Of a stretch of 64,000 bases of DNA, positions 1 through 12,543 are shown piece by piece. Within the stretch, counting starts at the first letter, position 1, and each line of letters starts with the position of its first letter. Under the pieces are notes generated by a model. It made no database searches. It was not told the origin of the DNA and saw nothing but the letters and a program-made list of their open reading frames with translations. Source of the DNA: Paramacrobiotus metropolitanus (Eukaryota > Tardigrada > Eutardigrada > Parachela > Macrobiotidae); NCBI RefSeq assembly GCF_019649055.1, contig NW_026570234.1, positions 620,001 to 684,000 of the forward strand, read 5' to 3'. A program made the translations under genes and the position numbers.

Positions 1-118
1 TGACAGTTCAGCAAAACGTTTTCGTCGTGCAAAATAATAAAAGCGTACCCAGCTAAAAAATTTGCAAAACAACGCTGTGCCCATATTTTCTAATGGGAGC
101 CCGACAAAAAATCTCCCA

Positions 119-1084
119 TTAGAAAATTAACTGACTGGAACTGACAAGAACGCCAGAAACATCCGCCGCTTTTACTAACGACAAAATTGTGACAACACTC
201 GGCGACATTGGCCCGATATATTTAACTTGCAATTTTCGGCTTACGCTCAGATTCGGGGAAACATCCTTTTTAGCTCCCACGGGAGGGGGAGGAGCTGGCT
301 TTTTTGTTTTTCGCATACTTCCGCAGGTCGGCGTGTTACCGTTTATCGTTGGAGCCACATTCGCCGGAGCGATTCTCGACATGTCGTTGTCTTTGCGGGG
401 AACAGGTGGGGCTTGTCTTTTCTTAGGCGTAGTGGCCGCACTGGCACTAGCGCCGCTCGTTTGAGATTCCAAACTGAGGCTGGATGCGGAGCGAGGAGTT
501 CCGGCGCTGGTATCCTGTACTGATAAACCCGAAGAGGATCGCGGTGGGCCGTTCGCAGTGGCATCGATCATCGATATCCTGCGCGGTGCAGGTACTGGAG
601 GTTTGAGCCGCGATGGCGAACCTGCTGAGCCCCGCCGTATTGAAGCATTATCATCGGATGGGACACCTAGGGCAAGGGATTTCCTGGGAGTTGGATTCGG
701 CACGGGTGAGGCATTTCTGGAGGTCTTGAGTGGGAACGAGTGCGGAACAATCGTCTCCTCGTCTTCATCGTCACTCGACCCAAAAGGATTTGTGCTGGGT
801 TTGGCGTTTGGTTTCGCGCCTTCCTCGTCCGAACCGAACGGATTTAAATCTCCCGGATATTCTGCAGAAATTATATGGAATGGGTTAAGTCTGCCAACGC
901 AGCCAGCTGTTGTGCGACAACTACAACATCCTTAACAGGCACTGGCCCTTGATTGCAAAATCAGGCAAAACGTTGGGGCAGTGAACACTTCAGTTAATCC
1001 AATCGTTTTGGCTAATAAAAAATATAGCTTCAATTATAAAGCATAGTAATTACCTTTCTCTTCGTGATCAGTAGACTCTGACAT
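119..1084 (-). CDS. NPF-motif, proline-rich disordered adaptor-like protein
   Basis: Two exons join in frame: 1084-1054 (start ATG at 1084) and 861-119, with a clean donor (AAAG|gtaatt) and acceptor (ttctgcag|AA). The product is 257 aa. The N-terminal part has two NPFG motifs, each followed by an acidic run (NPFGSDEE and NPFGSSDDEDEE), the classic ligand for EH domains. The rest is Ser/Pro/Ala-rich with PxxP stretches (KPPVPAPRR, RQAPPVPRK, KKPAPPPPVG) suited to SH3 binding. No folded domain or membrane segment is visible. The composition resembles the NPF/proline regions of EHBP1 and MICAL-like endocytic adaptors, but the calponin-homology and bMERB domains of those families are absent. I infer an endocytic or cytoskeletal scaffold role and cannot assign a symbol. 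HIRA starts about 1.1 kb away on the other strand, so the two are divergent. Confidence 0.6.
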
Positions 1085-2200
1085 GTGGATTGAGAAATTT
1101 TAATCAGATCTGGGAATGGGATCCTGTGGAATCTCGAGATTTTCGACTGATGGGAGAAAGGACAAGGTAAGAGGGGGAAAGGAGCTTTTGCGGTTTCAAA
1201 CGATTCAAAAACAGTAGCACTTGAAGTACCGAGACCTTATCACAATCAAAAACAGACCAAGACTAGCTACTTCTAGATCCCAAATGAAGTTTAAAACCTA
1301 TTTGGATAAGTTTTGAAATACCCTCATAAAAAGTTCTAATAAGTATGTACAGGACGTTACGTGATCGATAGCAAGATTGCTCAATCATGAAAAAATTGCA
1401 GACTGCGACTTCCGCCTGTATTGTTGTCCAGCATGTGTACCGTTTGACAGTCTGTTAGCGGTCGGTTTTGGACTCGGTCGGTCTAAATGCAGCGTAGCTT
1501 TGATACCTGAGTTCGGCGATCGGTCGGCTCAGCTCCGGCCGATAAACCAGAATGCGAAACTTTTTGGGCCATGTTGATAAACATGACCATCCATTTCATA
1601 CCGGACTTCAGTACGACTGTACGAGTAGGATTTATCAAAACATTTCAACTATCTCCTCAAAAGTGGAAGATTTGCCATTTGCGTTTCCTTGTTGCATTTT
1701 ATAAAAGGGATAACTTCGGGATAGGTGCTTTGATTTCCTGGGTTCCGAAGCCGATGTAGTACATTGATTTGCCAGATCACGTTAACGTTTGCCATCTCGT
1801 TTTTTTGTGGCACGGCATCCGTCGTGTTTGTACTGCTGTTAAACTTCCATCCACAACCACAAGCAAGAATAATATATTCGCTTGCTTTTTTGACTTACTG
1901 CTGGTGTGGCTTTGTTTTTGCCGAAAATGTGCTCTTCAAGCTGTGTCGAGTTTGGATGGATTTCATTATTTTGTCGTTGTTGCTGTTAATTTACGGTGCT
2001 CGCAACCGTAGCTCCTGGATTTTTCGGATGTTTAATTAGAATACGCGGGTGTTAAAACTTGTGCGAGGAACACAATGGCAAAAGATGGCAGCGAACCCGA
2101 TACAAGTCGGCAGCACCTCAAAGAAATTATTCCTAACGGGAACCATGCGCGCACCTACAGCAGCCGAATACGGCCGGAGGACAGAGGACGGGCATTCATC
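1085..2200. other. divergent intergenic region between NPF protein and HIRA
   Basis: No gene is recognisable here. It should hold the promoters of both flanking genes. An ATG at 2075 lies in frame with the HIRA start at 2201, so the HIRA 5' end is slightly ambiguous. Confidence 0.5.
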
Positions 2201-5200
2201 ATGCAGCTCAAATTCACAAATTTTGACAGTATGCAACCTGGGTGGTTTTCAGTCGACGGCATGTATTGAGTGTATTTTTTGCAGAAAGCTTGATTTATGC
2301 AATTGACGTTCATCCGGACGGAACGCGTTTTGCAGCCGGGGGAATGGGTATGTCGACAAAGTTGTACATTGATCAAGGAATTTACGATTAGATTCAAGGC
2401 TTCTTTTATCATGGTCAGGTGATGATTCCGGGCGATTGTGCATTTGGCATATTAATTCGCTGAAACCGGACCGCGTGGATATTCGTTTAATTACCCAACT
2501 GGACAACCATACAGGCAAGTCGCAGTAATCAGCATCAGTAAACATTCGCGTGGAATGCTGGATTTTCGAAATTATATTGGGAAATTAATTCAGAGAAATA
2601 GGAGTGTATTATTAGGTTTTATGACTTTTATCTTTAACTTTCAGCGTGCGTCAACTGCTTACGGTGGTCACACAAAGGGAACTATTTAGCTTCCGGTGCT
2701 GGAGACAGTCTGGTTATGATTTGGCAGCAGACTCGCATTGGTGAGGCGGAAAATTGGCGGCGCGTCCATGCTTTGCACAAGCACACCGCTGATGTTTTGG
2801 GTGTGAACTGGAGTCCCAATGATGCCATGCTGGCCTCCTGCAGTGTGGATAACAGTATTATTATCTGGGATGTCCAGAAGAATTTCGAAAGTATTATAGT
2901 GCTCAAGGAACAGAACGGCACGGTGAAGGGCGTTGTGTGGGATCCTATTGGGAAATACCTAGCCACCCAGTCGGATGAGCGAATTAAAGTCTGGCGAACG
3001 GCAGACTGGAAGCTCCAGCATAATATTAGCGATTTTTTTGACAAGGTTTGTTATTGATTTAGTATACTGATTGCACGTTGGAGTTGCGGTGGAAGAGATT
3101 GAAAGCCGTTCTTTTACGATTAATAAATTAGCTTGATTTACAGTGCCATGGTAGTACGCAAGTTCTTCGGCTCGATTGGTCTACAGATGGTATGAATATA
3201 ATTTCTTCACATGCTACCAATGAAGGCCGACCTGTGGCACAGATTATTGAAAGGGGTGCGCAGGATGCCTGGAAATCTGTGAATTATTTTGCTGGACATT
3301 CCAGGCCAGTTGTGTGCGTGGTAAGTTTGCATGTTGCCCTGTAGAGCGTACGCTATCTGAAAGCATTTTGATTTGAGATTTATCTATTTTGAGGTTCCTG
3401 GTTTTTCCTTCTTTATGTGTGCTTTTTGCAGCGGTTTAATCCGAGAATGTTCACGATGAAGGACGAGGTAAAACAAACCTAAATCTGAAAAAGAAAAATC
3501 ACAATGTACTAATGTTAACACGATGTATTTTGTAGAATACGCCCTACTGTGTGTGTGCAACGGGAAGTCGGGACCATAATATTTGCGTCTGGGTATGCAT
3601 TAATGTTTTATGGGCTGCAGTGTCTTTTCTTAAACATAAACTGTTGTTTTAGACATTTCAACACAAACGACCGCATGTATTTACCGGATTATTCGATGCA
3701 CCCGTGATGGATATTTCGTGGTAAAATTTCATAAAGATGGCTAAAAGTTTATGCCATTCTTTTCATGGGCTTTTTTCAAGGTTTCCTGATGGATACTCTA
3801 TGCTGGCTTGTGGTCTTGATGGTAAAATTGCCTACATATATTGCGGAAAATTAATAACCGGCAAAGCTATCACGAAAGACCAACAAGTAAGTATTCCCTT
3901 ATCTACTGAACTTTGCGGAAAGGGCTTAATTAGAGTTGTTTCCAGTCTCAAGCCTTGACAAAGTTATACGGCAAGTCCGTTTTGGATACTATAGCAAATC
4001 TCCTGGGATCGAATACCATCGTCGAATCATCTGTTTTTTTGGACGCCCAGGAAGCCGAAAAACGACGCAAAGACAACCCTCAAAACACATCAACATCCTC
4101 CGCACAACCGGCACAGCTCCGTCTACCTTACGAAGGAGTAAGATGAATTAATCGACCTGAAGTTTTGGGTTTTCTTGAAAATCTTTTTTTTTGTAATTGC
4201 AATACTCAGGAGTAACCGACGGTATTAAATTTCCAACTTTTGAATAAACCGAAATTTTTAGATACCTTTGACCAAACAAATTGAAACTCGCTTGCCGGAT
4301 GGACGTCTGAGAATTACGCCTGTATTTATCCCCGAATCTGTTCCTCAGCCTATGACGTAAGCTGTAATTTGTTTAGTAATTATTTCTTGTAGTTTGTTGA
4401 TTATTCGAATTTCTAGAAGCTTTGGCATGGTTATAAATGGCGCTCACAGTGACAGTACCCTGGATGAGCGATCTCAGCAGAGCAATTCAGCCGTGAGCGA
4501 CGGTGTCAAGGAAGAGCCAGCTGTTAGTAGCATTGTTACATTCATATTTTGATAGTATTGTTCTGAGTTGTCTTATGTATATTTCATTACTGTATTGTTA
4601 GGCCCCACCAGTACCTATGTCTCGACCACTTGGACCATCCGCTCTCAAGGCAGCATCCCGAAGTGTGGTTTCGTTGCCGAAAAAACCGGAGAAGGTTGCA
4701 GTAGCACCCCCGCCACCTAAGAAAGTGTAATCAACGTTGATGTTACAGCTAATTCTGACTAAACGATGAATGCAGTTGGATAGTTGCGCAAATCGTTTCG
4801 TTTTTCTTTTATAGTTAATAACATACTTCTACGGTATTTATTCTCTAGAAAACCGGTAGAAAATGGCGAAAAAGCCGTGGAAAAGGAAAAGAAGAAGACG
4901 ACTACAACTTCAGACAAAGCGCCAGTTGGACCAGCTCCAAACAAACGGAGCGCCCCTGCTCCGGCCGCTGTGGAAAACGTAGCCCCGGTCGAAAAAGATG
5001 TGGAAATTGTCGTTGAAAAATCCGTCCCAAAACCCGCACTATTGGATAGTGTTCTTAAAAAAAGCGCAGTATGTATATCAGTCTGAATATCATTTTCATT
5101 ACAGTACTGGATGCAGTTTGTGCTTGTGAATTTTTTAGCCGCAACCAGTGGACATAATAAAACATGCCCCACGACCAGACCGACGACCCGGTCCACCAAC

Positions 5201-7081
5201 TGGACGCAGACTTCCCTTGCCTCCTCTGCTGCCAAAATTGACCGCGAATGTACGTAAAGAAGTTTATTTATCAGTGACAGAAGTAAATCGGGACCTTTGA
5301 TTGTTAATTCAGGTTGAGCATTCTGGTGGAATCGAAAACGGCGATACCGCTGCACTAGTCGTGGAAAATGAAATTGAGCCAGGGAATCTTAGTCTTTTGA
5401 CAAGATTTCACAAAATCCAGTATTTGATTGGTGGACGTGCTCGGTGGATACAGTATCTCGCTTCTCCAATCGTCCTGGTGGCAACGAATGAGTAATAAAT
5501 AGAGACTGAGCTTTAATTTTTTTGCTGCTTACTCTTTCTTAAAAAATTTTGGCAGGAACGTTTGCTGTACAATCTGCCAAGACCACTCTCTTAATGTCTG
5601 GTCAAGCGATTCGGGTTCGCTCCTGGCTAGTCACTTTTTAAGTGCAGCCGGCGTGCAGTTGGCCTGCTCGAAAAATGCTATCTTGGTCATTACAGCAGAT
5701 GCAAAAGTGGATATGTGGAAACGGTAAGTCCATGAACTGTTAATTGCCCGTCTTTTTGTGAAATTTGGACTGCTGTGGAAACCGTTCTTAACGGGAAATG
5801 TTTTCCAGGTTACACGTATTTGAAAGGTGGAGAAGGCAAAGCTTAGGAAGTATTGAATGGATGTTGCGCAGTCCCGGTGGAATAGTGAACGTTGTTAACA
5901 CAAATGTCACCGAAACGGAAGTTCCTGTAGTGACTTTGTCGGACCACCGTTGTTTTATCTGTGATATATCCGATCTTACTTGGTTCGTCGTCTATGCTCG
6001 TGCAGTACTGATATTTTAGGATGGTCCCTAACTTGCTTTTTATCAGTAACCGGTGTTTGCGGGTTCCGTTCCAGCATTCTATACCAGGAAGTGTAGACTG
6101 CTGTATATATATGATATCTGGTGTTTTTCTGCATATATACCATTTTTGCCTTTTTCATGTGTGTGTGACTTTCTTTAGGAGCGTCGTTCACGATGATGTG
6201 ATTCGTTTTGGAAATTATTTGGCTGTATCTGGTGGCTTGCGGGCCGATGTCCTGGATAGTGGGGGTCCGCTGTCGAAATTACAAAAAATCAGGTTAGTCG
6301 TTATGATAAAAACATGTCTTTGATAATATTCGCTTCTTCTTTTACGGTTTAATCTTTGTCGAAACTTAATTACCTTCTTTAGGAGTGGATCATCTGTTGG
6401 ACGCAATGTTAGTCCGGAAGTTAGCCGCACACTTCTGCTCAATCATATGGAAAAGCAAATGCACCTCGCTCGCGTCCTTAAATCGCCTTCGGAGTATCAG
6501 AGTTGGCAGCTAGGATATGTCCAGTTTTTGGTTGATAATGGTAAAATCTGTTAACGGTTTCTGTTACGCATTGCGAAAATTAGTATTGCGGAGCTTTTTC
6601 CTGAAGCCAGCACAGATTTTCTTTTGATACCGATTCGTTCTCAAGTTTTTTTAAGTTTTAATGGGCATTAAGTTGAATTACTTACAAGATTAAATTTGGC
6701 TTTGATCAGCATAGCTCGCACTGGTTTTGTTATTACTATTTACTCGTTCATCTTTTACAGACTCAGTTCTTCGCCTGAGGACATTATTGGATTCGCTAAT
6801 GGGCCCACCCGGCAACACTGAAGATTTGGAAGAATCAACCTGGGAACCAGAAATTTTGGTATGCTAGAAGGAAAGGCTTGTCAACTGCTTCGATAACACC
6901 TGCTAATAATAATATTTGCGCTGCTTTTTTGACTTTTTAGGGAATTGCAAAACGAGCAATGCTGGAAAAGTTGTTACCATTGCTAGGTCGAAAAACTCAG
7001 TTTCAGAGAATGTTCATTGAGTACAGGCAGCGACTCGATTTGTTTGGAGTACGAAACCTTTTCGCCACCCAGGATCATTGA
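2201..7081 (+). CDS. HIRA: HIRA histone H3.3 chaperone, WD40 protein
   Basis: About 18 exons read on the plus strand. The first joins 2201-2228 to 2285-2347 and gives AIDVHPDGTRFAAGG, which matches the HIRA N-terminus. Exons at 2419-2514, 2645-3045, 3144-3320, 3432-3467 and onward continue a seven-bladed WD40 propeller (ACVNCLRWSHKGNYLASGAG, LASCSVDNSIIIWD, KYLATQSDERIKVW). The exon near 4261-4358 carries the B-domain signature (IETRLPDGRLRITP), the histone chaperone ASF1 contact in other animals. A Lys/Pro-rich linker follows, then the HIRA C-terminal domain (about 5580 onward) ending LFATQDH and TGA at 7079-7081. HIRA deposits the H3.3-H4 variant independently of replication, in the nucleus, with UBN1 and CABIN1. 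The intron after 2514 has a GC donor (ACAG|gcaagt). Exon borders around 6000-6180 are the least certain. The gene appears intact. Confidence 0.93.
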
Positions 7082-7495
7082 AACGTCTGTCTTCGATTAC
7101 TCTAGTTTACGCACAGAATGCTTTATAGATCTTACAGTTGATTTTCTTTGTCCATAAGCCCCAGTTGTACATACAGTGTAGTATTTTGACAGCCCCGTGC
7201 CTTTTACTGGCAGTGGCTGCGTTCAGTTTTTGACGGAAGTTTTTTTTGGTTTTATACGTTGTTTTTGTTGTTAGCTGCGTGTTCGAGCTAAATTTTCAGA
7301 GGAACATTTTATCGCGTAATGGGTTTTTCAGAGTGTTTCGGTTTGGTTAATTAAACCCGAAGTAAAATAACGGATGGATTTTTTCACCGTCTCGCTTTAA
7401 ACTGGAAAACAGTTTACACCAGTTACGAGCTGGAAACCAATTCTCAAAAGTCGCACTTGAAAAGTTAGAAATATAAACCAAAACAAATTGCGCTT
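7082..7495. other. convergent 3' intergenic gap HIRA / POFUT1
   Basis: Holds the 3' ends of two convergent genes. I see no further gene or repeat. Confidence 0.4.
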
Positions 7496-9321
7496 TTAAA
7501 GCTCTTCGTGAACATATTCCTTGGAGATTCCAAAGTAGAGAGTGGGACGATGCGAAACGTCCCTTTCTCGCCTCACAAATGACGAAAAAGAAGAGACGCA
7601 ATTACCAATAAAAACACCACTTCGACCCAAAATGTACATGTCTATCTGCGGAACGTCCAAACTGCCATGGATGATGTTAACATTCTTTATTGCTTTTTTA
7701 AAGCGCTTCAAATAAGGATCGTGATCAGTAGCAATAAACAAATGTTTAAATCCCAGGACTTCCAGTTCACTGGCCACCCTGCGGATGACATCCTCCTCCG
7801 TTGGCAAACAGATTGCCCGTGTTACAGCATTGGAAGGATTTTCTCCTAGGCACTGCGTAGATGCCATGAGATTCTTTAATCCGTGCCGATCTTCGTTCAG
7901 CAGATCGCACGCTCGCACCCAGTCTTCACCATTGCGAAGGTGAACTCCCAGGAACGGTTCGGTTCCAAACTTCTCGGTGATAAACGCGTCGCCACGCTGC
8001 TGTATTTCTTCGGACCAGGCCACATACTTTTGAATGTGCCAGTGACGGAGGGGAACCGGAAATGGTGCCGGTGGACCGCGCAGAGCAATTACGGGATACG
8101 TTTCTGCTGGAAATCTAGGGCGGACACAGGCTCACAATAACGTTAATATCATTGTGTAAGTTGTCCAGTATTAAAAAATTTAATTTTAAAATAATAGTGA
8201 TAACATGATTAGTTTTACCATATCCAGATACAAAATTTTCTACCGAGCTATTAAAAGAATAGAAGTATCCATGTTGCATATAAATTTTCAAAGGCATGTC
8301 TCGATCGTTCTACTCTGTACTTACCCGTAAACGCAAAAAAACAACTGCTAAGGCATTGTCTGTATTTGGCTATTCGCAATACCAAAATCCTTCACAGCAC
8401 TTAATTACTTTCAATGCTGGAACGCCGACAAACAATGTCCAGTAAGTTCGAAAATTACAGTAATTAATGCAGAAGCCAACAAGAGAATTTTTCAGCTGAC
8501 CACATATATTTGGAAAAAAAATTTACTTTCATCAAAGCAAATTACAGTACGATTCCTAACGGCAGCACCAAAAGAAACATACAGCAGATTATTTTCTATT
8601 TTTCTAATATCAGCGTAGAAAATTAGAAATTACCTGCTTATCCAATTTTCTGCTTCGGTATCATCAAAATACAGTCCCTGTATATTCTCCGAAGCAGTGA
8701 ATTCAGGCACTCCAACAGCATCCCAAAACTCAGCGAAGAATTGGACATTCGTCGTGCATGGTTTTTCCTTGTTCTCCGCATGCTGAAAATGGCAGAAGGC
8801 CACACGTTTGTCCTGTGACCAATGCGATTCGCCAAAGTTGTCCATAAATTCGCTGGCCAGCACAACACGATGAAAGCGCCGTAACGGTTCCACTTGGAAG
8901 ATACTGTTGAAAGGCACCATTTGCTATGGCAAAAGATGCAACCGTTATCCCCGTTGTACCATGCTGTTACTTGAGAACAAATAAATTACCCGTTGTTCAG
9001 CACCATAACTCCGCCATGGTGGTAGTATCAGTGTGCGATTTAACGCTTTGGCGAACGCCAGTGTACCAAGGAACTGATCCGCCTGGTTCCCGAAACGACC
9101 TAACCAGCGGATAGCAATGAGAGCTGACCATAATTTATAGCACCACAAAATCATTTACCATGACACGGACAATAAAAGATATAGCCGTTCTGGTCCCATA
9201 CCAGTGAATCAGATGTTCCCGCAGAAGTGGACACTGGTCTTGTTTCTGTATCAGCCTCAGTGGTACAAAGACGGTACCATGACATAAACGCCAGGAATAT
9301 GCTGCTGAGAGCCTGCTGCAT
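7496..9321 (-). CDS. POFUT1: GDP-fucose protein O-fucosyltransferase 1
   Basis: Four exons (9321-9159, 9099-8990, 8923-8634, 8114-7496) join in consistent phase to give 393 aa, close to the 388 aa of human POFUT1. A hydrophobic N-terminal stretch ([13 protein letters not shown]) looks like a signal peptide. Family landmarks follow: [17 protein letters not shown] (GDP-fucose binding loop), [21 protein letters not shown] with the catalytic [17 protein letters not shown] and [12 protein letters not shown]. The last four residues are HEEL, a KDEL-type ER retrieval signal comparable to RDEF in the human protein. The enzyme adds O-fucose to EGF repeats, notably of Notch, inside the endoplasmic reticulum. 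The start is the first ATG before the signal peptide. Introns are 59 to about 520 nt. No damage is seen. Confidence 0.95.
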
Positions 9322-10034
9322 TTTTCTGCGTGGAAATTCTGCAGATGAAAACCGAGCTGAATTTCACTACATGTTAGAGGAAGGAAATCGTAAAAAAATA
9401 ACGATAAAATTCAGAATCAGTGTGAAATTGCCGTCGTCCAAACGGGACCAAACTAATTAAACTGTTCGGGAAGCGTAGAATACGGGCTGCACTCACCAGT
9501 CACAGTCAGTAATAATACTGTACTGGTATACTATGGTTCGTAGTATGGGCCATGTAGGGATTAGGGAGTGCCCTGCTTTTACGGCACTGTCGGCACATAC
9601 AGTTGCTTATTTAATTACTGTGAATTATTAAAGAATTTAGGTCTTCTTTAAGCTGTTATTTCAAAGTGTAGATATTTGTCTACCAGCGCGGACTTTTTGT
9701 CACGTACACTGGCTGGTGCCGAAGAAAGCATAAGTGTAATAGTGCAATATTGAAGCAACTGAAACACTGATCGTCAACAATCGCCACTTTCGATTGGAAT
9801 TAATTGTGCTTCTTAAGATTTAGATAAGTACGCTGTACGAATGACAGTGCAGTAACATCCTGGTAAGCTATTGTGGACACTGGACAGCGTTCTGTTCTAC
9901 GAATCGTTTTGTCATGCACAAGCAAGAGAGGAGCGCTGTCTTATTCAAAGTTATGCAATATATGTGGATACGGAATTAATGTAAAGCTTTCTCTGGCATA
10001 AACAGTGAACCGGAATCCGTTTCGTGCTGTGCAT
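9322..10034. other. intergenic gap POFUT1 / TLDc gene
   Basis: No protein similarity is seen on either strand. It should contain both divergent promoters and perhaps a 5' non-coding exon of the TLDc gene. Confidence 0.35.
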
Positions 10035-11763
10035 ATGAAGAATCTGCCGCGCTGTTGTCGTTTGTCGCCAGTTCAACGGGTCGTTTTCGTAAATACGCTT
10101 AATAATATTGTCTCAAAAATATCTCAAAACCAACGCGAATTTGAGGTAATGAAAGTACAGTTTTTTGCATGTAATTGTGCTTATCGATCGAGAATTTTTC
10201 AAAGAATCCTGCGCGCCCATCTTTATCAAATGTGCTGCATTTTTGGCGGACTTGCATTCTGGCGGAAAGTTTTCGAAGTATTCGTGGAACCCGCCCCTAA
10301 GCGGCGCTCCAACTACTGTACGAACGAGATACTGGCCGTGAGAAAGAACCCATCATGCCTCAGTTTGGAGTTGTCGGGCTCCAGCGGCGCACCACCCCAT
10401 CTGAAGTGCATTACCGAATACGATGACTGGACATTTGTCGAGTGGGCTGACATTCCCGCGTGTCTATTGAATAGCTCAGTTAAATCGAATCCGCCGCTGG
10501 TGGTGGACAATAACGGACCGGAAGTGAACGCTGAGGACTGCAAGATTCTTAACATCGATGATCTGAGTGAACTGGTGATATCCTTAACCACATCACTACC
10601 GGCTCTGGCGCGCTTCGCGAAGCTGGACTTGACGTATAGTACCGATCAGCATGGATACGGTCTGCATAATCTGTATCGCCGGGTTGGCGACAGCGAAGCG
10701 CCGGTACTGATCATTATCGAGGACGCTCAGGGTCATGTTTTCGGTGCACTGATCTCCTGTCCTCCGAAAATCTCCCGGTTCTTTACGGGAAACGGGGAAA
10801 GCATGGTATTCTGTCGGGAAATCGAGGCACGTCAGATAATGCGTATGTATAGTTACACACCGAATTGCTTCTATAGTTGCACTTGTACTTTAATGATTCC
10901 TTAATGTAAGGTAATACTGTGAGTAATACGACGCTGCGGAGGAGGACAAAACGTGTCTTCCCATAATGAGTTTGTATGGGAATCAAAATAGCCACACTAA
11001 TTCGTCCCAGATACTGTGAATTTGTGCTAGCGTAATTGGATTAACTTGCATTATGCCGATTTTGATTATATTTGAAGTATTTGTATCTAACTGACGTTAG
11101 ATCAAATTAACAATAACGTAACGCGATAAAAAACGAAAATAAAAATATTATTAGAACCAATACCTCAATATCTCTGAACAAAATTTTTTTTTGCAGTGGC
11201 ATTTACATAAGTGGACGGATACAAGCAACTACAACATTATGAAAGGCGAGCTGGATTCCCTCACAATCGGATGTGCGAGGTTTGTGTTTAATTGTGTTTT
11301 ACCCGTAGAACGGAAAATTTTTCATCGTCCAGTAACTCCATGTTACTGGTCGGGTCAGGTTGATAACATAATAGCATAGAGCAATATCCGTACTACAGAA
11401 TCCGTGTACAGATCTGAATTTGGTTTTTTACTATAGAAATGGCAATGTGCATTATTTTTTTCGATGTGGCAGGCAAAGCACAATATACACTAGTAGAAAA
11501 ACTAGAAATTTATGCAATAAAGAACGCAATGAGAAAATTTTCACTCAGCTATACATACTTACAAATAGTACACACGAGATACAATATCTATATTATATAT
11601 GCCTAGATCTGTTCTAATTTTTTACAGTGGGGCAGCTGCAATCTGGCTGGATGAAAGTCTATATCGTGGCCGAACACAAGGTTGCAACACGTTTTCCAGT
11701 GATCCATTATGTGACTGTGGAGATTTCTTGATTAAAGCTGTCGAAATGTGGACTTTTGTGTAA
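10035..11763 (+). CDS. TLDc-domain protein (OXR1/NCOA7/TLDC2 family)
   Basis: A large exon (about 10035-10850) ends with the start of a TLDc domain: LTYSTDQHGYGLHNLYRR, then APVLIIIEDAQGHVFGALIS, then FFTGNGES. The domain continues in an exon at 11197-11282 (WTDTSNYNIMKGELDSLTIG) and one at 11627-11763 (AIWLDESLYRGRTQGCNTF, ending VEMWTFV and TAA). TLDc proteins include OXR1 and NCOA7, which protect against oxidative stress and bind the V-ATPase. No LysM or GRAM domain is visible upstream, so this may be a short isoform type. The true start is uncertain: an intron with donor at 10145 (GAG|gtaatg) may remove part of the N-terminal reading. The junction from the first exon into 11197 does not resolve cleanly in phase. 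A polyadenylation signal AATAAA lies at 12225-12230. Confidence 0.75.
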
Positions 11764-12543
11764 TAGCCTCGGACACCGGCGAAAAAAGTTCAATCACGAA
11801 ATTCTGCCTACTGGTAGATTTCAGTTTGCATTTTTTTGTTTAAGTGTTAATTGCTTTTAAATTTTTTGGGCAGTAGAACTTTTCAATCGAGTAAGTACAG
11901 GTGTGTATGTACGTGTTTTAGTTTTACGAATTCTTATATGCGCTGTATTCAATGATCATATTAGCCTAAGCACGGATATTTTGATAGAATGTACTCATAT
12001 ACAAATTGTATTTGTATATGTTGTAGTGCTGAAGACACTATATTTTGTACCTACCATTGTATCTGTACAGTAATTTCGTAATATTTTGACACGGTGCCGC
12101 AAATTGTACATTGCTGTAATTTTTGTGATGTTGTAAATGGATATTACCAAGCCTGATTTAGACAGCCATATTAATGGGAAAGGATTCGAATGTCTAATAA
12201 CTGAACCGAGCGTAAGTTATTACAAATAAAACGCAAATTCTATGCCTGCAGTATTTTAAACAGTTACTAGTCTGCACAAGTTTAAAGCTACAAGACTACA
12301 ACCGGGTAATACTAACAGGTCTATGACTGTCTACGTGCAGAGAAACGCGTATGCCTTTTACGCATTCTCTACATTTTTACAAGGGTTGTTAAGTTTTTTT
12401 AAACATTAATCCATTATGTGATCAATTTAATTAAATCGGCGCTCTGTATGTGTATTTTGGTACACCAAACTTTTTACACAAATTTAATCCCCCATAACAA
12501 ACTCGTGTCTGATTTTATCACAGATTAAATCCAAGCCCAAAAT
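11764..12543. other. 3' region between convergent TLDc and LRR genes
   Basis: Probably 3' UTR of the TLDc gene (AATAAA at 12225-12230) followed by the 3' UTR of the LRR gene. No coding signal. Confidence 0.4.
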
